A DNA stretch of 64,000 nt from the NCBI GenBank assembly GCA_023384095.1, contig JAHDXT010000002.1, positions 246,918 to 310,917 on the forward strand. Direction: 5' to 3'. Source of the DNA: Hyphomicrobiaceae bacterium. GTDB taxonomy: Bacteria > Pseudomonadota > Alphaproteobacteria > Rhizobiales > Hyphomicrobiaceae. The translations under genes were made by a program, and so were the position numbers. The notes beneath the pieces were generated by a model, which was not told the origin of the DNA, searched no databases, and saw only the letters and a list, made by a program, of their open reading frames with translations. Below are positions 41,973-52,094 of the stretch, piece by piece; the stretch's first letter is position 1; each line of letters starts with the position of its first letter.

Positions 41973-42200
41973 GGGGACACCTCCGGTGGCTTCATGCTCT
42001 GCGGAGCTTTGTTGAGAGGGCGTCAGCCTAGCGAGCGCCCGAGGGCCCCGCAAGCATTGCCGCGCGATGCCGCTTAACCGTGCTGCAATGAGAGGCTGCT
42101 CCGGCGCGCACTCGCCCCACCGGCGGCAGGGAAATTGCTGAAACGTGAAGAGACGCCGGGCTGCTGTCCCAGACCGGATCATCTCATCCAGGGGTGTCCA

Positions 42201-42353
42201 ATGATGGTGCGCGTGGCATTGCTTCTCGCCGGCGGCTTCGCGGCATATGCCCTCTGGCCGCACGTCCAGGCCGACGAGCGGCTGGTGTGGGCGGCCGTGC
42301 TTCCGGCCGTCTATATCGCCGGCATGTGGGCGCTCTTCGACGGCAACTCGTGA
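42201..42353 (+). CDS. Small membrane protein of 50 residues
   Basis: ATG 42201 follows CAGGGGTG. The product has two predicted helices (about 3-18 and 25-43), with WPHVQADERLVW between. No family recognised. Codon use is like the neighbours, and the stop precedes the end of the convergent FecR-type gene by 47 bp. It could be a small stress or transporter-modulating protein; function unknown. Confidence 0.55.
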   Translation: MMVRVALLLAGGFAAYALWPHVQADERLVWAAVLPAVYIAGMWALFDGNS

Positions 42354-42400
42354 GCGCCCGCCGCCGACGCGGGCTCGGCCTGTCCGATCGCGGGGCTGCC

Positions 42401-43063
42401 CTACTTGAAGGCAACCGTGAGGAGGGACTGCCTGGCCCGGTCGGCTGGCCAGACGAACGGCTTCTCGGGCGCGCTGACACGGCTCGAGACGAGCGTGCCG
42501 AGCCGTTTGCGGTCCAGGATCACCCACCCGGCGTCGTTGCGCACGTCGACCCTGCCCTTGATGACGAGGACGGCAAGCTTGTCGCCGACCGGGCCGCTCC
42601 ACAGGTCCACTCCCTGCGAGGATATGATCGCCGCCGCGGTTCGCACCTCGACCCGCTTGTCCGGCGCCCGCTGCGGCTTGGATGCGATCAGGCGGATGGC
42701 CCCGCGCACCAGATCGAGGATCAGTGCGCCGCTGCGGCGGCCCGCCTCGGGCATGAAGTCGGCGACGACCAGGAGCGCGCCCTCGCCGACGGCGAGCCGG
42801 CTCCCGTCGTTGAAGGAGAGCAGCAGGCGGGAGCCCGGCCCCGTCTTCAGGTGGTCGCGCCGGGTGATCGCCTGGCCGTCTTTCGCCTCGAGGGCGAGGC
42901 CGTTGCGCTCGATGTGCGCCTCCCCCTGTACCCGTTCGACGACGCCCACGCTGTCGCGCGGGTCGGCAGGGCGGCTGGTGGCGGCGAGAGTGGCCGCGGA
43001 GGCGATGGCGACCAGGCAGCCGCCGAGTGTGGCAAGGCGGCGGGTAGTGAGAAATCCGAGCAT
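42401..43063 (-). CDS. FecR-domain secreted/periplasmic protein
   Basis: This protein has 220 residues, with a signal peptide (about 1-30, AATLAATSRPA cleavage region) and a FecR-type beta-rich domain: GEAHIERNG..., then ITRRDHLKTGPGSRLLLSFNDGSRLAVGEGA and LDLVRGAIRL. In sigma-regulator FecR proteins this part faces the periplasm. Here it lacks the cytoplasmic anti-sigma helix and no sigma factor is adjacent, so it is probably a stand-alone exported FecR-domain protein. Function unknown. Confidence 0.8.
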   Translation of the reverse strand: MLGFLTTRRLATLGGCLVAIASAATLAATSRPADPRDSVGVVERVQGEAHIERNGLALEAKDGQAITRRDHLKTGPGSRLLLSFNDGSRLAVGEGALLVVADFMPEAGRRSGALILDLVRGAIRLIASKPQRAPDKRVEVRTAAAIISSQGVDLWSGPVGDKLAVLVIKGRVDVRNDAGWVILDRKRLGTLVSSRVSAPEKPFVWPADRARQSLLTVAFK

Positions 43064-43268
43064 GCAGTCGTCCCCATTCTTGATGACATGTGCGGTCTCA
43101 AGCGTCCCCGCCGGCGCACGCCCCCCGAATCGCGAGCGCCAACTTATCCATTGATCTTATGCGAGTTGGCCAGATATATGTCCGCGCGGGCCTTATCTGC
43201 ACGCGCGGCCGGCCGGAGCCTACTTAGGCGGGCGTGCGCCTGATGGCTTTGCGGCCCCGAGCGCGGCT

Positions 43269-43353
43269 GCGGGCGTGGCGGAACTGGTAGACGCGCCAGG
43301 TTTAGGTCCTGGTGGCCTCGGCCGTGGGGGTTCAAGTCCCTCCGCCCGCACCA
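43269..43353 (+). tRNA. tRNA-Leu (anticodon UAG)
   Basis: This 85-nt gene includes an encoded CCA. Acceptor arms GCGGGCG/CGCCCGC pair fully; the discriminator is A. The anticodon arm is CCAGG-TTTAGGT-CCTGG, loop positions 34-36 TAG, so it reads CUA leucine codons. A long variable arm and TTC-containing T loop are present. It lies 116 bp before tig, an arrangement common in Hyphomicrobiales. Confidence 0.97.
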
Positions 43354-43469
43354 CGTGGGGTATCGGATTGCAGCGGGCGCCGGCCGGATGACCGGGCGGG
43401 CGTCCATGGTTTCATCGCCGGCTGGGCGATGCTGGAGCAAAACGGATCATCCAAGCGAGTGCAATCTTC

Positions 43470-44819
43470 ATGCAGGTAACGGAAACGCATTCGGACGGCT
43501 TGAAGCGTCAGCTCAAGGTCGTCGTCGGCGCAGGCGAGATCGGCGCCCGCTTCGCAGCCAAGCTCGACGAGATCAAGGACCGGGTTCAGCTCAAGGGCTT
43601 CCGCAAGGGCAAAGTTCCGGTCCAGCACCTGAGGAAGGTGCTCGGCCGCTCGCTGATGGGAGAGGTGCTGCAGCAGACCATCGAGGAGAAGAGCCGCGCG
43701 GCGATCAGCGATCGCAACGAGCGCCCGGCGCTTCAACCCCAGATCGAGCTGAGCGAGGATCAGCAGGAAATAGAGAAGGTCATGTCCGGGCAGGCGGACC
43801 TGTCGTTCGACATGTCCTTCGAGGTGCTGCCCCAGATCGCCCTGATCGACTTCTCGGGCTTGCAGCTCGAGCGACTGGCGGCCGACGTCGGCGACGAGGC
43901 CGTCGACGCGGCCGTCAACCAGCTCGTCGAGCGCAGCATCAGCTACGAGACGGCCGAGGGCAGGGCCGCCGAGGACGGCGACCGGGTGACCATCGACTTC
44001 GTTGGCAAGATCGACGGCGAGCCGTTCGAGGGCGGCGCCGGCGAAGGCGTCACCATCGTCATCGGCCAGGGCGGGTTCATCCCGGGTTTCGAGGAGGGAT
44101 TGAAGGGCGCCAAGGCGGGCGACGAGCGCACCGTGACCGCGACCTTCCCGGCCGAGTACCCGGAGAAGACCCTGGCGGGCAAGGAGGCGTCCTTCGACGT
44201 CAAGGTGAAAGAGGTCGCGGTCCCGAAACGGCCGGCCGTCGACGACGAGTTCGCCAAGACGCTAGGCGCGGAGAGCCTGGCCAACCTGCGCGGGCTCGTC
44301 ACCGAGCAGATCAAGCGCGAGTACGAGCAGGCCTCGCGCGCCAAGCTGAAGCGCGCGCTTCTCGACGAGCTCGAGAAGCGGCACGACTTCGCGCTGCCGC
44401 CGTCGCTGGTCGAGCGGGAGCTCGAGGGGATCTGGCGGCAGGTCACCGAGGGCCTGAAGCAGGCCGGCCGGACCTTCGAGGACGAGGGCAAGTCCGAGGA
44501 GCAGACCAGGGACGAGTACCGTAAGATCGCCGAGCGCCGGGTGCGGCTGGGGCTCGTGCTGGGGGAGGTCGGGGAGAAGGCCGAGATCCAGGTGTCGCAG
44601 GAGGAGATGCGACGGGCGCTCGTCGAGCAGGCCCGCCGCTATCCCGGCCAGGAGCGCATGGTCTACGAGTTCTATGAGAAGAACCCCGGCGCCATCGCGG
44701 AGCTGCGCGCCCCGATCTACGAGGAGAAAGTCGTCGATTTCATCGTGGAGCAGGCGAAGCCGGTAGACAGGAAGGTCGATCGGGAGGAGCTGTTCAAGCC
44801 TGAGCCCGAAGAGGCATGA
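43470..44819 (+). CDS. tig: Trigger factor (ribosome-associated peptidyl-prolyl isomerase)
   Basis: This 449-residue cytosolic chaperone binds nascent chains at the ribosome exit. The ribosome-binding signature GFRKGKVP is at 43-50. The FKBP-type PPIase domain (about 160-245) has DGDRVTIDFVGKIDG and GFIPGFEEGLKGAK. The C-terminal helical chaperone arms extend from 250 to the acidic end. Length and order are normal. It is upstream of clpP and clpX in the usual order. The start follows GCAATCTTC with only a weak ribosome site. Confidence 0.97.
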   Translation: MQVTETHSDGLKRQLKVVVGAGEIGARFAAKLDEIKDRVQLKGFRKGKVPVQHLRKVLGRSLMGEVLQQTIEEKSRAAISDRNERPALQPQIELSEDQQEIEKVMSGQADLSFDMSFEVLPQIALIDFSGLQLERLAADVGDEAVDAAVNQLVERSISYETAEGRAAEDGDRVTIDFVGKIDGEPFEGGAGEGVTIVIGQGGFIPGFEEGLKGAKAGDERTVTATFPAEYPEKTLAGKEASFDVKVKEVAVPKRPAVDDEFAKTLGAESLANLRGLVTEQIKREYEQASRAKLKRALLDELEKRHDFALPPSLVERELEGIWRQVTEGLKQAGRTFEDEGKSEEQTRDEYRKIAERRVRLGLVLGEVGEKAEIQVSQEEMRRALVEQARRYPGQERMVYEFYEKNPGAIAELRAPIYEEKVVDFIVEQAKPVDRKVDREELFKPEPEEA

Positions 44820-45011
44820 TGCGGCAACGGCGCGTGGGATCAGCGATTGCGTTCTCCGCCGCGGTTGGCTACCTGAGATTGAATGCGCCTCGGCTTCAGG
44901 GGGGCTTCTCCCGCAGGCTGCGGCGAATACCTACATACTTGTCCATTGATTTCGGCAAGCGAGAACACGGGCGGGCTCACGCGGGAGTCCGCCAGACAGG
45001 AGAACGAGCCC

Positions 45012-45656
45012 ATGCGCGACCCCGTGAGCACATTGACCGACACGTTCTGGCCAATGGTGGTCGAGCAGACGACCCGCGGCGAGCGGGGCTATGATCTGCC
45101 CTCGCGGCTGCTGAAGGAGCGAATCATCTTCGTGACCGGTCCCATCGAGGACCAGTCGGCGGCCTCGATCTGCATGCAGCTCCTCTTTCTGGAGGCGGAG
45201 AACCCCAAGAAAGAGATCTCCATGTACATCAACTCGCCGGGCGGCGTGGTGACCTCGGGCATGGCCATTTACGACACCATGCAGTTCATCCGGCCGCCGG
45301 TCGCGACGCTGTGCATCGGCCAGGCCGCCTCGATGGGCTCGCTGCTGCTGTGCGCGGGCAACAAGGGTATGCGCTATGCGCTCTGCAATGCCCGCATCAT
45401 GGTGCACCAGCCTTCGGGCGGGTTCTCCGGCCAGGTTTCCGATATCGAGCGGCATGCCGAAGACATCATCAAGATGAAGCGACGCTTGAATGAGGTCTAC
45501 GTCAAGCACACGAGCCAGTCCTACGAGACCATTGAACGGACACTCGATCGTGATTACTTCATGACGGCTGAGCAGGCCTGCGAGTTCGGTCTGATCGACC
45601 GGGTCCTGCTGAAGCGAGAGGAATTCGAGGCTGCGGTTGAGCGCAAGAGCTCCTAG
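45012..45656 (+). CDS. clpP: ATP-dependent Clp protease proteolytic subunit
   Basis: This 214-residue serine protease has catalytic triad Ser107 (GQAASMGS), His132 (VHQPSGG) and Asp181 (LDRDYFM). It forms the double heptamer that works with ClpX or ClpA. CAGGAG precedes ATG 45012. A longer frame to 44883 overlaps the leader. It is separated from tig by 192 bp and from clpX by 389 bp, so clpX probably has its own promoter. Confidence 0.97.
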   Translation: MRDPVSTLTDTFWPMVVEQTTRGERGYDLPSRLLKERIIFVTGPIEDQSAASICMQLLFLEAENPKKEISMYINSPGGVVTSGMAIYDTMQFIRPPVATLCIGQAASMGSLLLCAGNKGMRYALCNARIMVHQPSGGFSGQVSDIERHAEDIIKMKRRLNEVYVKHTSQSYETIERTLDRDYFMTAEQACEFGLIDRVLLKREEFEAAVERKSS

Positions 45657-46045
45657 CAGGGGCCTGCCGCCGGGCAGCCGCCGAAACGACGGGATGGGCT
45701 GCGCCGCATGGGTCGGCGCGGCGCAATGGCACTGCACCAGAGACATGGGCTGGAGACATGGGCTGGGTTCCGGCGGCTGGACTCCGGCCGCGTTCGCCGG
45801 GGCCGCAATGCGGTCAACATGTGCCAACATCGTGGGTGGCCCGGCGCTCTTGCCAGGGCCGTCCGGGTGTGGCAGTCGCGACGCTGGCGGATCCGGCGCG
45901 GCGAGAGAGTTGTTAATCCATTCTTGATCCGAACGCACTTAGCGTGCTCAGATCAGCTAAATGGATTCAGCGCCTGCGTGGCCAGCGGCAGAGTGCTCGC
46001 GGAACTGTCAATTCTAGCGCCTCCCGGCGAGGGTGAGACGATCGA
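45657..46045. other. clpP-clpX intergenic region with inverted repeat and short tandem repeat
   Basis: This is 389 bp without a supportable gene. A 13-bp tandem repeat (GAGACATGGGCTG twice) is at 45740-45765. AATCCATT (45915-45922) and AATGGATT (45960-45967), with GATC pairs inside, can form a 53-nt hairpin in an A/T-rich patch 80 nt before clpX. It is likely to hold the clpX promoter; no consensus -35/-10 was convincing. Confidence 0.5.
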
Positions 46046-47299
46046 ATGGCCCAGCAAGAGAAAAACACCCTGTATTGCTCCTTCTGCGGCAAGAGCCAGC
46101 ATGAGGTGCGCAAGCTCATCGCCGGCCCGACCGTGTTCATCTGCGACGAGTGCGTCGAGCTGTGCATGGACATCATCAGGGAAGAGAACAAGAACACCCT
46201 GGTCAAGTCCCGCGACGGCGTGCCCTCGCCGCACGAGATCAAATCGGTCCTCGATTCCTACGTCATCGGCCAGGAGCACGCCAAGCGCGTCCTGTCCGTG
46301 GCCGTGCACAATCACTACAAGCGGCTGAACCACGCCGCCAAGAACAACGACGTCGAGCTCGCCAAGTCGAACATCCTCCTGGTCGGCCCCACTGGCTGCG
46401 GCAAGACTCTGCTGGCGCAGACGCTCGCTCGGATCCTCGACGTGCCGTTCACGATGGCCGACGCCACCACGCTGACGGAGGCCGGCTACGTCGGAGAGGA
46501 TGTCGAGAACATCATCCTCAAGCTGCTGCAGTCGGCAGACTACAACGTCGAGCGGGCGCAGCGGGGCATCGTCTACATCGACGAGGTCGACAAGATCAGC
46601 CGCAAGTCCGACAACCCGTCGATCACCCGCGACGTCTCGGGCGAGGGCGTGCAGCAGGCGCTGCTGAAGATCATGGAAGGGACGGTCGCCAGCGTGCCGC
46701 CGCAGGGCGGGCGCAAGCATCCGCAGCAGGAGTTCCTGCAGGTGGACACGACCAACATCCTGTTCATCTGCGGCGGTGCCTTCGCAGGCCTCGAGAAAAT
46801 CATCTCGCGGCGCGGCAAGGGCACGTCGATCGGCTTCGGAGCCCGGGTCATGGGCCCGGACGAGCGGCGCACCGGCGAGGTGCTGCGCGAGGTCGAGCCG
46901 GAGGACCTGTTGAAGTTCGGGCTGATCCCGGAGTTCATCGGCCGCCTGCCCGTCATCGCGACGCTCGAGGACCTCGACGAGGCGGCGCTCGTGCAGATCC
47001 TGACCGAGCCGAAGAACGCCCTGGTGAAGCAGTATCAGCGCCTCTTCGAGATGGAGGACGTGAAGCTCACCATCACGCACGAGGCGTTGAAGGCGATCTC
47101 GCGCAAGGCGATCGAGCGCAAGACAGGCGCCCGCGGCCTGAGGTCGATCATGGAGGCGATCCTGCTCGAGACGATGTTCGAGCTGCCGAGCCTCAAGGGA
47201 GTCGAGGAGATCGTGATCGGCCCCGAGGTGGTCGAGGGCGGTGCGCGCCCGCTGCGCATCTACTCGGAACGGGCGGAAGAAAAGGGGTCCAGCGCCTGA
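46046..47299 (+). CDS. clpX: ATP-dependent Clp protease ATP-binding subunit ClpX
   Basis: This 417-residue AAA+ unfoldase feeds substrates to ClpP. The N-terminal zinc finger has Cys11, Cys14, Cys33, Cys36; Walker A GPTGCGKT is at 114-121, GYVGEDVEN (pore-region loop) near 147, and Walker [10 protein letters not shown] near 175. The C-terminal small AAA domain is complete. In alphaproteobacteria ClpXP controls cell-cycle and stress regulators. The gene order clpP-clpX-lon is the usual one. Confidence 0.98.
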   Translation: MAQQEKNTLYCSFCGKSQHEVRKLIAGPTVFICDECVELCMDIIREENKNTLVKSRDGVPSPHEIKSVLDSYVIGQEHAKRVLSVAVHNHYKRLNHAAKNNDVELAKSNILLVGPTGCGKTLLAQTLARILDVPFTMADATTLTEAGYVGEDVENIILKLLQSADYNVERAQRGIVYIDEVDKISRKSDNPSITRDVSGEGVQQALLKIMEGTVASVPPQGGRKHPQQEFLQVDTTNILFICGGAFAGLEKIISRRGKGTSIGFGARVMGPDERRTGEVLREVEPEDLLKFGLIPEFIGRLPVIATLEDLDEAALVQILTEPKNALVKQYQRLFEMEDVKLTITHEALKAISRKAIERKTGARGLRSIMEAILLETMFELPSLKGVEEIVIGPEVVEGGARPLRIYSERAEEKGSSA

Positions 47300-47339
47300 G
47301 AGGTGTTGCGGCTGTTTGCTCGGCTGGGGCCTGACGGTC

Positions 47340-47367
47340 TTGAGTGCGGCCCAGGGGCGCTTATCTC
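47340..47367 (+). promoter_or_regulatory. Candidate sigma-70-like promoter of lon
   Basis: TTGAGT and TATCTC are separated by 16 bp, about 220 bp before the lon ATG. The match is moderate and no transcript start is known, so this is a proposal only. Confidence 0.3.
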
Positions 47368-47412
47368 TTGGGCATGAGGTATCGCCGTCGTCCGATCGAG
47401 ACGAGGTGGCGG

Positions 47413-47433
47413 CGCCAGGCAGCTCTCCTGGCG
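47413..47433 (+). other. Hairpin in the lon leader
   Basis: CGCCAGG and CCTGGCG form a perfect 7-bp stem with a 7-nt loop, 154 nt before the lon start. No T-run. It may be an mRNA leader structure or the end of the clpX transcript. Confidence 0.4.
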
Positions 47434-47586
47434 AGTTGTCGGCGAATGTATCGATCCGGGTCCTCTGCCGTCTGCCCCTCTAACGGACGACCCGGTCTCT
47501 GGGGCGAGCGCGGAAGTCCGACTGCGGATTTGGGAATCGGGGCTCGCGGCGCGGTGCGCGTAATGCGCAGGGAGTAGAGAAAAGCA

Positions 47587-50010
47587 ATGAGCGAAGTGAA
47601 ACCGACCAGAGAAAAAGGCGCTGGCAAGGACCTCTATCCGGTCCTGCCCCTGCGCGACATCGTGGTCTTCCCGTACATGATCGTGCCGCTGTTCGTCGGA
47701 CGCGAGAAGTCGATCAATGCGCTCGAGGAGGTGATGCGCTCCGACAAGCACATCCTCCTTGCGGCGCAGAAGAACGCGGGTGACGACGATCCGGCCACCG
47801 ACGCCATCTACGAGATGGGCACGCTTGCGTCCGTCCTCCAGCTCCTCAAGCTGCCCGACGGCACGGTGAAGGTGCTCGTCGAGGGGACGACGCGTGCGCG
47901 CATCGTGCGCTACACGGACAACGCCGACTACTTCGAGGCCGAGGTCGAGCGGGTCGCCGAGACCGTCGGCTCCAAGGACGAGATCGAGGCGCTGGCCCGC
48001 TCCGCGGTGTCGCAGTTCGAGAGCTATGTGAAGCTCAACAAGAAGATCTCGCCGGAGGTGCTGGGAACGGTCAGCCAGATCGAGGATTACTCGAAGCTCG
48101 CCGACACCATCGCCTCGCACCTGGCGATCAAGATCGCCGACAAGCAGGACGTGCTCGAGACGACCACCGTCTCGGAGCGGCTGGAGCGGGTCTACGGCCT
48201 GATGGAGAGCGAGATCTCCGTGCTGCAGGTCGAGAAGAAGATCCGCAGCCGCGTCAAGCGCCAGATGGAGAAGACGCAGCGCGAGTACTACCTCAACGAG
48301 CAGATGAAGGCGATCCAGAAGGAGCTCGGCGACACCGACGAGCGCGACGACATCGCCGAGTTCGAGGAGAAGATCGAGAGCACCAAGCTGTCGAAGGAGG
48401 CCAAGGACAAGGCCATCGCGGAGCTGAAGAAGCTCAAGCAGATGAGCCCGATGTCGGCCGAGGCGACGGTGGTGCGCAACTATCTCGACTGGCTGCTGTC
48501 GATCCCGTGGGGCGTGCGCGGCAAGGTCAAGAAGGATCTGGCCGAGGCCCAGGACGTGCTCGACAAGGAGCACTACGGCCTCGAGAAGGTCAAGGAACGG
48601 ATCGTCGAGTACCTGGCGGTCCAGAACCGGACCAACAAGCTCAAGGGTCCGATCCTGTGCCTTGTCGGTCCTCCGGGCGTCGGCAAGACCTCGCTCGGCA
48701 AGTCGATCGCCAACGCCACGGGCCGCGAGTTCGTGCGCATGTCGCTTGGCGGCGTGCGCGACGAGGCGGAGATCCGCGGCCACCGGCGCACCTACATCGG
48801 GTCGATGCCCGGCAAGGTGATCCAGTCGATGCGCAAGGCCAAGCGGGTCAACCCTCTGTTCCTGTTCGACGAGATCGACAAGATGGGCTCCGACTTCCGC
48901 GGCGATCCGGCGGCGGCGCTGCTCGAGGTGCTCGATCCGGAGCAGAACTCGACGTTCAACGATCACTACCTCGAGGTGGACTACGATCTGTCGAACGTCA
49001 TGTTCGTGACGACGGCGAACACGCTCAACATCCCGCCGGCCCTGATGGACCGCATGGAGATCATCCGCATCGCGGGCTACACCGAGCCCGAGAAGGTCGA
49101 GATCGCCAGGCGGCACCTGATCCCCGGCCAGCAGCAAGCGCACGGGCTGGAGGCTCACGAGTTCTCGATCAACGACGAGGCCTTGCAGCTCCTGATCCGG
49201 CGCTACACCCGGGAAGCCGGGGTACGCAACCTGGAGCGGGAGATCGCCAAGCTGGCGCGCAAGGCTGTCAAGGAGATCCTGACCTCCGACCACAAGTCCG
49301 TGCAGGTGACGGTGGACAACGTCGAGTCCTACCTCGGCGTGCCGAAGTTCCGCTACGGCGAGGCCGAGCTCGAGGATCAGGTCGGCGTGGTAACTGGTCT
49401 GGCGTGGACGGAGGTCGGCGGCGAGATCCTTACCATCGAAGGCGTCATGATGCCGGGCAAGGGCAAGATGTCCGTCACCGGCAACCTGCGCGATGTCATG
49501 AAGGAGTCGATCCAGGCGGCGAACGCCTACGTCAGGTCGCGGTCGGTCGACTTCGGCATTCCGCCGTCGCTGTTCGAGCGCAAGGACATCCACGTGCACG
49601 TGCCGGAGGGCGCGACGCCGAAGGATGGCCCCTCCGCAGGCGTGGCAATGGTCACGGCGATCATCTCGGTGCTGACCGGCATCGCGGTGCGCAAGGACGT
49701 CGCCATGACCGGCGAGATCACGCTCAGAGGCCGCGTGCTGCCGATCGGCGGCCTCAAGGAGAAGCTGTTGGCGGCGCTCAGGGCCGGCATCAAGAAGGTG
49801 CTGATCCCGGAGGAGAACGCGAAGGATCTGGCTGACATTCCGGAGAGCATCAAGAATGCGCTCGAGATCATCCCGGTGGCGCGGATGGACGATGTGCTCG
49901 AGGTCGCCCTGGTGAGGATGCCCGATCCTATTGCGTGGGAGCCGGAGCCGGCGGCCGCCGTCGCCGGCGGCGAGGCCCAGCCGGATTCCTCCCGCATCAC
50001 GGCGCACTGA
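47587..50010 (+). CDS. lon: ATP-dependent protease Lon
   Basis: This 807-residue soluble bacterial Lon (LonA) has an N-terminal substrate-binding domain (about 15-210), a coiled-coil segment, then the AAA+ domain with Walker A GPPGVGKT (361-368) and Walker [11 protein letters not shown]. The C-terminal protease domain has the Ser683-Lys726 dyad in PKDGPSAG and GGLKEK. It degrades misfolded and regulatory proteins; in Caulobacter it clears DnaA and CcrM. The length equals other alphaproteobacterial Lon proteins. A terminator hairpin follows. Confidence 0.98.
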   Translation: MSEVKPTREKGAGKDLYPVLPLRDIVVFPYMIVPLFVGREKSINALEEVMRSDKHILLAAQKNAGDDDPATDAIYEMGTLASVLQLLKLPDGTVKVLVEGTTRARIVRYTDNADYFEAEVERVAETVGSKDEIEALARSAVSQFESYVKLNKKISPEVLGTVSQIEDYSKLADTIASHLAIKIADKQDVLETTTVSERLERVYGLMESEISVLQVEKKIRSRVKRQMEKTQREYYLNEQMKAIQKELGDTDERDDIAEFEEKIESTKLSKEAKDKAIAELKKLKQMSPMSAEATVVRNYLDWLLSIPWGVRGKVKKDLAEAQDVLDKEHYGLEKVKERIVEYLAVQNRTNKLKGPILCLVGPPGVGKTSLGKSIANATGREFVRMSLGGVRDEAEIRGHRRTYIGSMPGKVIQSMRKAKRVNPLFLFDEIDKMGSDFRGDPAAALLEVLDPEQNSTFNDHYLEVDYDLSNVMFVTTANTLNIPPALMDRMEIIRIAGYTEPEKVEIARRHLIPGQQQAHGLEAHEFSINDEALQLLIRRYTREAGVRNLEREIAKLARKAVKEILTSDHKSVQVTVDNVESYLGVPKFRYGEAELEDQVGVVTGLAWTEVGGEILTIEGVMMPGKGKMSVTGNLRDVMKESIQAANAYVRSRSVDFGIPPSLFERKDIHVHVPEGATPKDGPSAGVAMVTAIISVLTGIAVRKDVAMTGEITLRGRVLPIGGLKEKLLAALRAGIKKVLIPEENAKDLADIPESIKNALEIIPVARMDDVLEVALVRMPDPIAWEPEPAAAVAGGEAQPDSSRITAH

Positions 50011-50037
50011 GCCAGTCTGCACGACTGGAAGACGCCA

Positions 50038-50065
50038 AGCCCCCCGTCGTCCGCGACGGGGGGCT
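50038..50065 (+). terminator. Terminator hairpin after lon
   Basis: AGCCCCCCGTCG and its exact complement (12 bp) with a TCCG tetraloop lie 27 bp past the lon stop. The stem is very stable. The T-run is weak (CGTGCTTGT). Confidence 0.75.
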
Positions 50066-50263
50066 CGTGCTTGTCAGGGCAGGGACGAATCCCGCCATAT
50101 TGCCCGTGTTTTCGGGCCAAATCGCGGATTTCCCCTTGACGGCAGGGAGTGGAAGTCGTTGGTTCTCGGCCTCTGTTGCCCTGCAGCAGGTTTCCTTCTG
50201 GCCAAGGGCTGCCGGCTCGAGAGTTGCGGTACCCGGGCCCATCCAGGTTCGAGGACAAATGAG

Positions 50264-50542
50264 ATGAGCAAAAGAGATCTGATCGACGCGGTTGCCGAGC
50301 ATGCCGAGATCACCAAGGAGAAGGCGGGGGTCGCCGTCGATGCCATCATCTCGTACATCGAGAGCACGCTGAGCAAGGGCGAGGACGTCAGCATCCCGCC
50401 GCTGGGCAAGTTCAAGGTGACGAAGCGGAAGGCGCGCACCGGCCGCAATCCGTCCACCGGCGAGGAAATCAAGATCCCGGCCTCGAACGTGCCGAAGTTC
50501 CAGCCCTCGAAGACCCTGAAGGACAACGTCAACAAGCGCTGA
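50264..50542 (+). CDS. hupB: DNA-binding protein HU
   Basis: This 92-residue nucleoid protein starts at ATG 50264; a preceding ATG at 50259 reaches a stop after two codons. It has an N-terminal helical dimerisation part and the DNA-bending arm GRNPSTGEEIKIPASNVPKF (about 61-80) with the tip Pro. It is the HU-beta-type gene usually found after lon. Its 253-bp upstream region suggests its own promoter. Confidence 0.96.
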   Translation: MSKRDLIDAVAEHAEITKEKAGVAVDAIISYIESTLSKGEDVSIPPLGKFKVTKRKARTGRNPSTGEEIKIPASNVPKFQPSKTLKDNVNKR

Positions 50543-50593
50543 GCCCGCGTCGCGATTGGTTGCGGGGCAATCGACCGAAATCGAAACGATATC

Positions 50594-50620
50594 CCCCTCT
50601 CCCACGAACAGGGAGAGGGG
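50594..50620. terminator. Terminator hairpin between hupB and the DUF3131 gene
   Basis: CCCCTCTCCC and GGGAGAGGGG pair fully around a 7-nt loop between two convergent stop codons. No strong T-run. This hairpin type recurs in many proteobacterial genomes as a repeat. Confidence 0.65.
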
Positions 50621-50632
50621 ACCTGGACGCTC

Positions 50633-51895
50633 CTAGGCGATCAGCGGCTTCCTCTGTCTCAGCGCGTAGGCGATGGCCTCGAGTATCGTGGCGTTCGTAT
50701 TCACGTCGATGTTCCTCGAGGGCTTGCCGGTGGCGTCATAGACCCCCGGATGGAAGCCGTACTTCGGCGCGCGGGCGTGCTCGCGGACGTGCCGCCACAG
50801 CTTCTCCGTGTAAGCGCTCGGATGCGTCGCGAACCACAGGAAGGCGGCCTTGCTGCTCACCATGCGGAACTTCGCGGCGAATTCCGGCGTGTCCCACTTG
50901 GCTTCGGTCTTCCATGGGTAGACCGTCCAGGCGGCCTCGCCGTCGCTCTCGCGCGCCAGGTCGTAGCCCTGGTAAGTGAACCAGGGCTCCTGGTCGACGG
51001 GAGATTCCGAAACGCAGGTGAGCCGCGAGGTCTCCTGATAGCGCCGGTTCTGCGCCGCGTTGAGCACGCTGACGATCTCGCGCGAGTGGGCAGAGCCGCC
51101 GAGCTCCACCTCCTCGGACAGGCTGGGCTCCGACGAGATCGGTCCGATGCGCTTCAGCTCCTCGAGGAATGCCTGCCGCGCCGTCTCGCCCGCCGACGGC
51201 AGCTCTCCCGAGGTGACGGGCTTGTGCGCGACGCTCCAGAGAGCGTAAGCGCGGGATACATAGTACCGGTAGACGTAGAACTCCGCCGCCTCGAGCCGGC
51301 CTCCCTTGATGCTGCAGATCTGCCCGTCCTGGATCGTCCGGTCCAGGTTCCACGACCGGATGAGGTCGCCTCCGTTCAGGGCGGGCGCTTCCAGGCGGTC
51401 GAGGATATGCAACGCGACGAAGAGCCTGGCCGTGTCGGTCGCGTCATAGCCGGCCTCGATCGACTTCGCCGAATCGACGCTCGACCGGAAATTGGGCAGG
51501 CTCGCGCGCCGGAAGCGGTAGGTCGCCTTGCGCAGGAAGCCGTTCAGGCCGTCCAGCCGCTTGGAATAGCTCGCGTCGTCGATGATTCCGAGCGCATGGG
51601 CGGAGAGCGTCGCCAGCAGGATCGAGCCGACGTCCCACATGGTGACGATCCGGTAGCTGCCGAAGCCGTCGCCCTCGCGCCACACGTTGGCTGGGACCAG
51701 CCCCGTCAAATGCGGTCCGGGCTGCTCGAAGTACTGCCACGCGGCGCGCGCGTCCTCGATGAGCTCGGCGCGCTGTCCGGCCGTCAGCATTTCGCGCTCC
51801 TCCGGCGCCGCGAAGGCCGAGTTGTGTCCGAGCATGAAGGCGAAGGGCGGCAGCCCCACTCCCATTTTCAAAAGCGCACGACGTGTCAATGGCAT
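50633..51895 (-). CDS. Tat-exported DUF3131 protein
   Basis: This protein has 420 residues from ATG 51893-51895. Twin-arginine signal LTRRALLKMGVGLPPFAFM is at the N-terminus with cleavage near AFA-APEE (about 29-31). The mature part is the DUF3131 domain, an (alpha/alpha)6-like fold with MWDVGSILLA (about 96-105) and FNFRSS/DATDTARL segments reminiscent of glucoamylase-like glycoside hydrolases. No catalytic residues can be named with confidence. It is divergent from the synthase region; DUF3131 genes are often near extracellular polysaccharide synthesis genes, which fits the three-domain synthase 0.9 kb away. Confidence 0.8.
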   Translation of the reverse strand: MPLTRRALLKMGVGLPPFAFMLGHNSAFAAPEEREMLTAGQRAELIEDARAAWQYFEQPGPHLTGLVPANVWREGDGFGSYRIVTMWDVGSILLATLSAHALGIIDDASYSKRLDGLNGFLRKATYRFRRASLPNFRSSVDSAKSIEAGYDATDTARLFVALHILDRLEAPALNGGDLIRSWNLDRTIQDGQICSIKGGRLEAAEFYVYRYYVSRAYALWSVAHKPVTSGELPSAGETARQAFLEELKRIGPISSEPSLSEEVELGGSAHSREIVSVLNAAQNRRYQETSRLTCVSESPVDQEPWFTYQGYDLARESDGEAAWTVYPWKTEAKWDTPEFAAKFRMVSSKAAFLWFATHPSAYTEKLWRHVREHARAPKYGFHPGVYDATGKPSRNIDVNTNATILEAIAYALRQRKPLIA

Positions 51896-52094
51896 CGCTT
51901 TGGCCCACCCGATCTGGTCATAAGGATCCGGCAACGCAAAGCAAGCAGCGTGCCAGCGGCGGCAACTCGCCAGGACCGGACGATCTGAACGCACCCGCGC
52001 TACCTTGGCCGATCCGAGGCTTGAGACAGCGGCCCGATGCTTGTGCTAATCCGGGATGCCAGGACCGCTCTTTTAATGGCAAGCAGCGGCAGTC

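Noticed and set aside
47260..50022. 920-codon minus-strand frame opposite lon
   Set aside because: It is antisense to a fully conserved Lon protease and only reflects high GC at third positions.
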